Origin: Chryseobacterium sp. UBA6632
Lineage (GTDB): Bacteria; Bacteroidota; Bacteroidia; Flavobacteriales; Weeksellaceae
Assembly: GCA_002455915.1 (NCBI GenBank)
Contig: DKLU01000132.1
Coordinates: forward strand, 1 to 11,514
Direction of reading: 5' to 3'
Length of the DNA stretch: 11,514 bases
Below, one piece after another: positions 6,317 through 11,514 of this stretch. Positions within the stretch are counted from its first letter, which is position 1, and each line of letters starts with the position of its first letter. Position numbers and translations under genes: made by a program. The notes beneath the pieces are model-generated. The model made no database searches. It saw nothing but the letters and a program-made list of their open reading frames with translations, and was not told where the DNA came from.

Positions 6317-8716
6317 TTAATGCTTAGTATATTCTGGCTCTTCCACAGGCATCATGGTTGGCATAAAGTATTCATTCAGCCAATAAAATTCCTGTCCGTT
6401 CTGCTTGATTTTCACAGCTGGGTCATTTCTGTGCGTCAACATTCTTTCTGCTAGGTTTTTATAGCTTGCGAAATATGTTTTTACCGTTTCATTGGTAATA
6501 ATATCAGATTTTTTCCAGCCTTTTAAGTTGTATTTAGCCATCAATTCTTCTTCAGAATTATCAAAACCAGTACTTACTCCAACGGTATAAGCCATTGGCT
6601 GTTGGTATAATTCGCCTTTATCCATAAATTTCAGGGTAGGATTATACTTTTTCAACAGTTTAATATATTCTCTGATTGCTCTAGACTGGCTGAAATCTGT
6701 TCTTCCTGCGCCCGTATTTTCGTAAACTTCTGTATAGAAAGCTTTCAAATTATCATATTCAGTTTCAGAAATTAAAATACCTTTTTCTAAGCCCGGTTTG
6801 TAATCTTTTAGATCTTTTGGAATATAACCTTTCACCAAAAACGGACTTCCGTAATTGATCAACTGAGCGGCAATCCCCGCCGGAACCGGATTCGTAAGCC
6901 CCGGATAAAGATATTTGTACTTGACATCAACATCCGTTTTCCCAGCTCCAACTGAAGAGTGGAAATAATCATTCAACGATTTATCAATGGTTGAATTGTC
7001 TAAAGTTACCTGAGCAATTAGGCTGTCCACAGATTTTTTCAGGAATCCCGGAGTGCCAATATCTCCTTTTTTAGGAAAAATCACAAACCCCTGAGACATA
7101 CTTTGTTTTGGATAATCTAATGAGAAGAAGCCGGTTTCACCTTCTTTTAAGCTAAAATTATTTTTAGTTAAAACATCATTTTGATTAATTATTTTCTGCT
7201 TTTTCAGTTCAGCAATATTTTTAGCGGTATTGGTTACTACATTTTCAGCCATCAACACATAATCATTGTAAGTATCTGATGATCTAGCGCTTGTTTGAAA
7301 CATAATTAATCTCGCCTGAGCCTGCGTCAGAGAATTAATAACTCCATACATATTTCCGCTTTGGTTAGCAGAAGTTCCTACTCCGATCACGATATTCGTT
7401 TCATCAGGAAAATTAGAAAGAAGATTTCCTGCCGCCATCAAGCCTTCGTTTACCGGTTGATAGCCGTTATTACTTGGGCAGTTCATTTCGTTTGTTTTCT
7501 GATCGATAAATGTTGTGATTTTGCTATAATCTGTGCTTAAAGGAGAAACAGCGACATTATCTCCACAAGAATTATTTTTATACAACACCACTCCATATTT
7601 TACCTGATTAAAGTAAGAAGGCTTTTCAAATCTAAGCTGTAAATCCTGCAATAAAGACTTTACGATAGGCGCATACGGAGCATTTGGAGCACTGATATCC
7701 AATGCAAAAACAATATTTGCCCGTTTGTTTTTCTCTGTAATTTCGCGATAGCGATCAAAATAGATCGGCTCACCTAAAACATTGAAAACATAATTTTTAC
7801 TATAATCTAAAATATTCGTAAAATATTTCGTTTTAGAATCTGGTGTTTCTTTTTCGTTTAAAGCTAAAGTAATTGGGAAAATATTATCCAAAGGCGTTCT
7901 TTTGTTAACATCGGTCAACAAAACGGCAGTTTTATTTTCGCTATCCGGCATTCCGGGAGCACCTTCATGAATTCCCAATGAAGATTCTTTCACGCCCGTC
8001 GTATTTTTCATTTTTACTGCAGAACGCTCTCCCCAAGCGGAAATTACGTTGGAACTTACCCATCCGTATAAGCTTGAATTAATACTGTCAATATCTACAC
8101 TCGGTTTTTTTCCGACTAAAAATCGTTTGTTATTTTCTGCCTGTTTGTACACGTAAACCATTTGTCCGTTTGGGATTTTCACATTCGCCTGCTCGATAAG
8201 ACTTGGAGAATTGAAAACCATGATGGAATCGTTTTTATAATACCTTTCGGCGCTTCGAATTACATCACTATTACTCGGAACAACCGCGACTCTCACAGGA
8301 AAGCCTGTCTTTTCGCTTTTCAAAGAATTGTTCCACAAAAGAAGATCAGATTCTGGAATCCATCCGTACGTTTTAATCTGTTTAGACGAAACCTTTTTCA
8401 TTAAAGCATCCGGGATATATTCGGCTACCTTTACCATTCCGTCACGATGTTTTAAAACCATCAAAGGCTCCAGAAATTTCACTTCTTTATATGATTTTTC
8501 ATCACTTTTATCTAAATAAGCCGTATTTCGTGATCGGTCTGAAATAGCAATCCACGGTGTAGCCTTTTTCGGATAACCGTTAATTACTGAAGAATTATCT
8601 ATTTGACCATACTGCGAAGGCTCGGGAGTTCTTTTCGAAGGTAATTTTACCTGACAGCTCGTTAACAACACTGAAACTCCTATGTAATATGCTGCTAGAG
8701 GAAATTTATTTTTCAT
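6317..8716 (-). CDS. tssR: TssR, Bacteroidota T6SS envelope lipoprotein with VWA-like domain
   Basis: This 799-residue protein has a lipoprotein signal (hydrophobic 7-18, L-L-T-S-C with the lipidated Cys at 21). Residues about 50-130 and 140-230 look like two SH3-like modules, each closing with Y-G-W-I/V at 117-120 and 217-220. Residues about 333-480 form a von Willebrand A-like Rossmann domain: A-N-I-V-F-A-L-D-I-S at 333-342, then V-K-Y-G-V-V-L-Y at 372-379, then T-N-I-V-I-G-V-G-T at 440-448. The metal-site motif is incomplete (D340-x-S342, then P344 instead of Ser). The C-terminal 300 residues are unassigned. Length, lipoprotein anchor, VWA-like core and position after TssP fit TssR, one of the T6SSiii-specific proteins (TssN-R) thought to build the trans-envelope complex that replaces TssJLM. 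It is the last gene of the operon. The name is from family recognition, not a search. Confidence 0.82.
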   Translation of the reverse strand: MKNKFPLAAYYIGVSVLLTSCQVKLPSKRTPEPSQYGQIDNSSVINGYPKKATPWIAISDRSRNTAYLDKSDEKSYKEVKFLEPLMVLKHRDGMVKVAEYIPDALMKKVSSKQIKTYGWIPESDLLLWNNSLKSEKTGFPVRVAVVPSNSDVIRSAERYYKNDSIMVFNSPSLIEQANVKIPNGQMVYVYKQAENNKRFLVGKKPSVDIDSINSSLYGWVSSNVISAWGERSAVKMKNTTGVKESSLGIHEGAPGMPDSENKTAVLLTDVNKRTPLDNIFPITLALNEKETPDSKTKYFTNILDYSKNYVFNVLGEPIYFDRYREITEKNKRANIVFALDISAPNAPYAPIVKSLLQDLQLRFEKPSYFNQVKYGVVLYKNNSCGDNVAVSPLSTDYSKITTFIDQKTNEMNCPSNNGYQPVNEGLMAAGNLLSNFPDETNIVIGVGTSANQSGNMYGVINSLTQAQARLIMFQTSARSSDTYNDYVLMAENVVTNTAKNIAELKKQKIINQNDVLTKNNFSLKEGETGFFSLDYPKQSMSQGFVIFPKKGDIGTPGFLKKSVDSLIAQVTLDNSTIDKSLNDYFHSSVGAGKTDVDVKYKYLYPGLTNPVPAGIAAQLINYGSPFLVKGYIPKDLKDYKPGLEKGILISETEYDNLKAFYTEVYENTGAGRTDFSQSRAIREYIKLLKKYNPTLKFMDKGELYQQPMAYTVGVSTGFDNSEEELMAKYNLKGWKKSDIITNETVKTYFASYKNLAERMLTHRNDPAVKIKQNGQEFYWLNEYFMPTMMPVEEPEYTKH

Positions 8717-8740
8717 CCTAATTTTCTTTTATGATTGGCT

Positions 8741-8761
8741 TGCCCGAAAAAAATCTGGGCA
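8741..8761 (-). other. Small hairpin in the tssP-tssR gap
   Basis: TGCCC (8741-8745) pairs with GGGCA (8757-8761), an 11-nt loop, between the tssP stop and the tssR start. No T run follows on the minus strand, so it is not a standard terminator. It could affect mRNA stability or tssR translation, or be chance. Confidence 0.25.
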
Positions 8762-8767
8762 TAGTTT

Positions 8768-9679
8768 TTATTTGCTTTGGTTGATGTCTACTTTGGTTAC
8801 ACAATTTTGCGCATCGTCGAAGTTTACCTTCACGGTTTGGATCACGTTGTTTTTATCAAACTGAAGTCCGGCGCAGTACATGTAGAAATTATTCTGCTTG
8901 CTGTCGTTTACTTTCACAACCGTATTTTCGTTGTTACACAGGTATTTTTGAAGCAAATAATTGTAATGGGTGTTGAAGCTGTTGCCGTTGGCGATTTGCT
9001 GAAGGTGATATTTAAAATCGTTATCAATTTTAGCATAAGAATCTTCCACCGTTACTTCTTCATCGTCTAAAGGATTATAAGCCTGAAGAATTTTGATGTG
9101 ATGCAAAATAGGCTCAGCATTTTCGTCTGTATACAAAGTCACGGTGTAATCTCCCGGTTTTTTGTAAGAATAAATCGCCAGTTTTTCTTTAGAATCGATA
9201 TTTCCTGTTTCCCCGAATTTCCATGTAAACTGTTTGGCATCAGAAATCGCACGGAATTGTACGTTCTCAAACTGCATCGCCTGCGTTTGCGCATCAATAC
9301 TTGTGGTAGATTTTATACTGTCTTTAGGCTTCTGAATCCCTCGTGCAGATACCAAAACGGGAAAAGATTTAGAATATTTATTATCGATAATCAACGTTAC
9401 CTGATAATATCCCGGTTTATTGTAAAAGTGAAACCCTTTGCTCTTATCGGAAGTCGCGCCATCTCCAAAATCCCATTTCTTGAATTTCGCAAATTTAGTC
9501 TTATCTTCAAAGGAAAGCGTATCTCCTACCGCCACTGAAGATGGGTACACAACGCCTACAATGTCATCCGCAGAATGGATAACCTTTTTCTGCAGCCACA
9601 AAGCTACCAAAGCGGCTATAAGCAGGGTTGCGATAACACCAATGATAATGTTCTTTTTGTTCTTTTGAAAATAATTCAT
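8768..9679 (-). CDS. tssP: TssP, membrane-anchored PKD-domain T6SS protein
   Basis: This 303-residue protein has a short basic cytoplasmic N-terminus, one membrane helix at about 11-29, and a periplasmic body. Residues about 45-111 are a PKD domain with the signature W-D-F-G-D-G at 69-74 and Y-Y-Q-V-T-L at 91-96. Residues about 125-198 are a second, degenerate PKD-like domain (W-K-F-G-E-T-G at 153-159; P-G-D-Y-T-V-T-L at 175-182). The last 100 residues are unassigned and hold Cys 248, 269 and 293, possibly disulfide-linked. Tandem PKD domains on a single membrane anchor, between TssO and TssR, fit TssP of the Bacteroidota T6SS envelope complex. The gene lies 49 nt after tssO and 51 nt before tssR. 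Gene name by family recognition. Confidence 0.8.
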   Translation of the reverse strand: MNYFQKNKKNIIIGVIATLLIAALVALWLQKKVIHSADDIVGVVYPSSVAVGDTLSFEDKTKFAKFKKWDFGDGATSDKSKGFHFYNKPGYYQVTLIIDNKYSKSFPVLVSARGIQKPKDSIKSTTSIDAQTQAMQFENVQFRAISDAKQFTWKFGETGNIDSKEKLAIYSYKKPGDYTVTLYTDENAEPILHHIKILQAYNPLDDEEVTVEDSYAKIDNDFKYHLQQIANGNSFNTHYNYLLQKYLCNNENTVVKVNDSKQNNFYMYCAGLQFDKNNVIQTVKVNFDDAQNCVTKVDINQSK

Positions 9680-9728
9680 AGTTAATAATTGTGATGTATT
9701 GTGTGATGTTTCTAAGGTGTGTTGGTCT

Positions 9729-10253
9729 TTATTCGTTTCTTGATTTTAAAGCATTATCGCGCTGAAGAAGCTGATCTTTTTTCTCTTTAAAGCCAATAGA
9801 ACAATCCTGAAACTGCTTTTCGAATATTTTAATGTTTTCAGATTTTTTTGAGATCAGTTTTTTATCATCAAAGTACATTTTGTAAAACTGCGCAATCTGA
9901 GGATATCCCTGTTTACGAAGATCTGTAACGCCTGCATTTTCGAAAGAGTTGGCAATATCATTAATTCCGTATCGAATATTGTTTTCTTCAAAAGGCTGCG
10001 GCGCCTCATCCGTCAGTTTACTGATTTGCGTAAAAGTACTGTCTAATAATGGCTGAACGATCTTCTGCTGCTGATCGAACTTCGATTTCTGATCCAACGT
10101 CTGAATAGAGATCATATCTGAAGATGAAAAAGGTGATTCAAAACCTTTCAGAAAAATAATTCCTAAAAATATCAACGCTGCCAAAAGCATCAGTACAAGA
10201 TATAAAAACTGATAGTGTCTTTCTTTTTTTGATAGTGTAATTTGTCCTTGCAT
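9729..10253 (-). CDS. tssO: TssO-type inner-membrane T6SS protein
   Basis: This 174-residue protein starts with the K-K-E-R-H-Y-Q-F pattern (9-16) leading into one membrane helix at about 17-35. That pattern of charged ER followed by aromatic residues and a long hydrophobic segment is typical of the TssO family. The periplasmic part begins with F-E-S-P-F-S-S-S-D and is largely helical, with probable coiled coil at about 50-80 and 130-165. TssO is one of the T6SSiii-specific proteins assumed to contribute to the inner-membrane anchor. The gene begins 11 nt after the upstream membrane protein and precedes tssP, so it is operonic. The exact name is less certain than its membership in the envelope complex, since the upstream gene product is similar in size and topology. 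Confidence 0.68.
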   Translation of the reverse strand: MQGQITLSKKERHYQFLYLVLMLLAALIFLGIIFLKGFESPFSSSDMISIQTLDQKSKFDQQQKIVQPLLDSTFTQISKLTDEAPQPFEENNIRYGINDIANSFENAGVTDLRKQGYPQIAQFYKMYFDDKKLISKKSENIKIFEKQFQDCSIGFKEKKDQLLQRDNALKSRNE

Positions 10254-10264
10254 AGCTTGTGTTT

Positions 10265-10801
10265 TTATCTTCTTTTTCTACTTCCGGTAAACTTTCTGGT
10301 AGGGTCTACGCGCAGCTCGCTGTTTACACGCACCACTTTCCCCATACATTCATTAAGATCTCTCAGGGCAGTCTGCTCTTTATTTGAAATGTTAATGATC
10401 TGTGTTTTTAGAGCCAACATAGGTTCAAGATGTTTCAGCAAAACAGAATAATGCTTAAAATTTTTCGCACTATCTGCTCCCATGATGTTTTTGGCATCAC
10501 GTACGTTATCCATGATATAATTTCTCAGAAAGATATCATTCTCTACTTTATTGATGTCTAGCAGAGTCATTCTGTAGTGTATACTATCGATTTGAATTTT
10601 GAGGAGCTCGTTGCGGCTCAGTAGGTTTTTGTACTCATCTACCTCCTTCTGAATACCTTTTCGTTGCAGATCATAGCTTTTAAAAAAGAAAAATACAGCC
10701 ATGAAGGATACGGCCGACAATGCTATAAATGACAGAACGAATTTCCAAATGCCCGCTCTGACGTCTGACTTGTTTAATTTTTTCTCCCTGTTCGAAGACA
10801 T
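10265..10801 (-). CDS. Single-pass coiled-coil membrane protein of the T6SS (TssO/TssQ-like)
   Basis: This 178-residue protein has a highly charged N-terminus (residues 1-17), one membrane helix at about 18-41 with an F-F-F-F-K exit, and a helical periplasmic region at about 45-80 and 115-160 with heptad-like Leu/Ile spacing. The C-terminus is strongly basic (R-K-F-T-G-S-R-K-R-R). Topology matches the next gene product, and the two may assemble together. It is the first gene of the tss operon; the start ATG at 10799-10801 follows an A/T-rich leader. In the T6SSiii gene set it could be TssO, TssQ or an unnamed partner; I cannot decide from sequence alone. Confidence 0.7.
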   Translation of the reverse strand: MSSNREKKLNKSDVRAGIWKFVLSFIALSAVSFMAVFFFFKSYDLQRKGIQKEVDEYKNLLSRNELLKIQIDSIHYRMTLLDINKVENDIFLRNYIMDNVRDAKNIMGADSAKNFKHYSVLLKHLEPMLALKTQIINISNKEQTALRDLNECMGKVVRVNSELRVDPTRKFTGSRKRR

Positions 10802-10854
10802 AATAATTGTGATTTGTTTGGGATGGTGAATTTATAAAAAAAATAATTTATGCA

Positions 10855-10863
10855 CAAAATTTA
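10855..10863 (-). promoter_or_regulatory. Weak candidate -7 element for the tss operon
   Basis: The minus strand reads TAAATTTTG, the TAnnTTTG element with one extra spacer base, 53 nt upstream of the first tss start. No TTG is visible at the -33 distance. The whole divergent region 10802-10983 is AT-rich, so chance matches are likely. Confidence 0.22.
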
Positions 10864-10888
10864 TCTTTTTTAGTAAAATAATGAAGCT

Positions 10889-10915
10889 TTGTTAATTAAT
10901 TTAAGATTAATTTTC
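10889..10915 (+). promoter_or_regulatory. Weak candidate promoter for the response-regulator gene
   Basis: TTG at 10889-10891 is followed after 16 nt by TAATTTTC (10908-10915), five of six matches to TAnnTTTG. It would give a leader of about 60 nt containing the motif at 10963-10975. Spacing is shorter than usual. Confidence 0.22.
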
Positions 10916-10962
10916 ACATTCATCAGATTTTCATAACTTAGACCACCAAAAATTTTATATAT

Positions 10963-10975
10963 CTACACCAAATCG
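10963..10975 (+). promoter_or_regulatory. Motif shared with the tssD upstream region
   Basis: CTACACCAAATCG here matches CTACATCAAATCG on the minus strand at 348-360 with one mismatch. That copy spans the gap between the two phased repeats upstream of tssD. Here it lies 9 nt before the GTG start of the regulator gene. A shared operator is possible; a chance match cannot be excluded with only two copies. Confidence 0.3.
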
Positions 10976-10983
10976 ATATTAAA

Positions 10984-11514
10984 GTGAGCAAACTTTTAAG
11001 CAATACTGTACGGTTTTCAATAGCAGACAGCGATTTTTATTTCAAAAAAATAATGATCAAAACGCTGCAGGAAAATCCTTTCTATATGCTTCTGAATGAC
11101 TGTAATAACGGCCACGAGCTGGTAAACAGAATCTACAGAAGGCAGGAAGATGTGTTTATTGTGGAACTTTTCATGCCTGTTCTAAGTGGCATTGAAGCCA
11201 TAAAATACATCCGAAAAAACAATAGCGAAACTCCAATTATTACTTATTCCGGAACATATCAGGAAGATATGGCGGAAATTCTTTCAAAAATCCCAAATAT
11301 TTATTACTGTCAGAAAAAAAGTAATGTCATTAAAGATATTATTAAGGGTAAAATAGCTTCCGACACCTTCGATTTTGAAAAATATTCTAAAGAATGGGAG
11401 CAACAACCACTTGCTGTAACAGAGTATATGGAACGTCAGAAAAAAAGCCAGGAAGAACTTTCTTCAACCGAGATTCAGCTAATGAAATTCTGCTATGAAG
11501 GCTTCAGCAATAAA
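10984..11514 (+). CDS. Atypical NarL/FixJ-type response regulator, C-terminus cut by window edge
   Basis: 177 codons are visible from a GTG start, divergent from the tss operon. Residues 9-125 form a receiver domain: I-A-D-S-D at 13-17 (acidic pocket), V-F-I-V-E-L-F-M-P at 57-65, S-G-I-E-A at 68-72, I-T-Y-S-G at 86-90 (conserved Ser/Thr), and C-Q-K-K-S at 109-113 (switch Lys). The phospho-acceptor position, normally Asp five residues before M-P..., is Glu61, so classical phosphorylation is doubtful. A linker with a charged helix (about 130-158) leads to L-S-S-T-E-I-Q-L-M-K-F-C-Y-E-G-F-S-N-K (159-177), the start of a LuxR-type helix-turn-helix, which is then cut. GTG is chosen because no in-frame ATG lies upstream before a stop at 10939 and the receiver begins soon after. 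Its place suggests control of the T6SS. Confidence 0.75.
   Translation, partial: MSKLLSNTVRFSIADSDFYFKKIMIKTLQENPFYMLLNDCNNGHELVNRIYRRQEDVFIVELFMPVLSGIEAIKYIRKNNSETPIITYSGTYQEDMAEILSKIPNIYYCQKKSNVIKDIIKGKIASDTFDFEKYSKEWEQQPLAVTEYMERQKKSQEELSSTEIQLMKFCYEGFSNK

Noticed and set aside
8777..9538. Open frames of 97 and 146 codons on the plus strand opposite tssP
   Set aside because: They lie fully antisense to a gene with clear PKD domains, have no recognisable protein features and no promoter or start context.
1..11514. Insertion sequences, integrase or tRNA attachment sites marking the cassette as recently acquired
   Set aside because: No transposase, tRNA gene or flanking direct repeats were seen, and base composition looks similar across the window.

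Overview
The window looks like part of a Bacteroidota (Flavobacteriia, probably Chryseobacterium-like) chromosome. The DNA is AT-rich, proteins are rich in Lys and Asn, ribosome-binding sites are weak and A-rich rather than GGAGG-like, and several upstream regions carry matches to the Bacteroidota -7 element TAnnTTTG. The content is a Bacteroidota-type (subtype iii) type VI secretion system (T6SSiii) cluster plus an effector cassette. All genes lie on the minus strand except a divergent regulator at the right edge. The organism assignment is inferred from composition and gene content; no marker gene is present.

Layout in the direction of transcription (right to left): a transcription unit starts near 10801 and encodes two small single-pass membrane proteins (TssO-like), TssP (two PKD-like domains) and the lipoprotein TssR. 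It ends at a strong hairpin terminator at 6274-6301. A second unit starts at 6220 and encodes a DUF4280 PAAR-like spike tip, a 796-residue modular effector ending in a GH73-type glucosaminidase domain, and an SH3b-containing lipoprotein that is the obvious immunity candidate. The spacings are 20 and 7 nt, and the unit ends at a terminator at 2158-2181. Next comes a lone small lipoprotein of unknown function with its own terminator (1490-1517), then a signal-less LysM-domain protein with a plausible promoter, and finally the start of tssD (Hcp-like tube protein), cut by the left edge. At the right edge a response-regulator gene runs divergently from the tss operon and is cut by the window end.

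How they work together: TssO, TssP and TssR belong to the Bacteroidota-specific envelope components that replace the proteobacterial TssJLM membrane complex. TssD builds the inner tube, the DUF4280 protein probably caps the spike, and the glucosaminidase is the likely anti-peptidoglycan payload. The downstream lipoprotein probably protects the producer's own wall. The divergent regulator and a pair of 12-bp direct repeats with exactly 21-bp period upstream of tssD suggest dedicated transcriptional control.

Most interesting points: (1) a possible second, L,D-transpeptidase-like active-site region hidden in the middle of the effector; (2) the response regulator has Glu instead of Asp at the phospho-acceptor position; (3) the helically phased repeat upstream of tssD, part of which (13 bp, one mismatch) recurs directly in front of the regulator gene; (4) a conserved-looking N-terminal beta-domain pair plus Pro/Ala linker on the effector that may be a T6SSiii delivery module.
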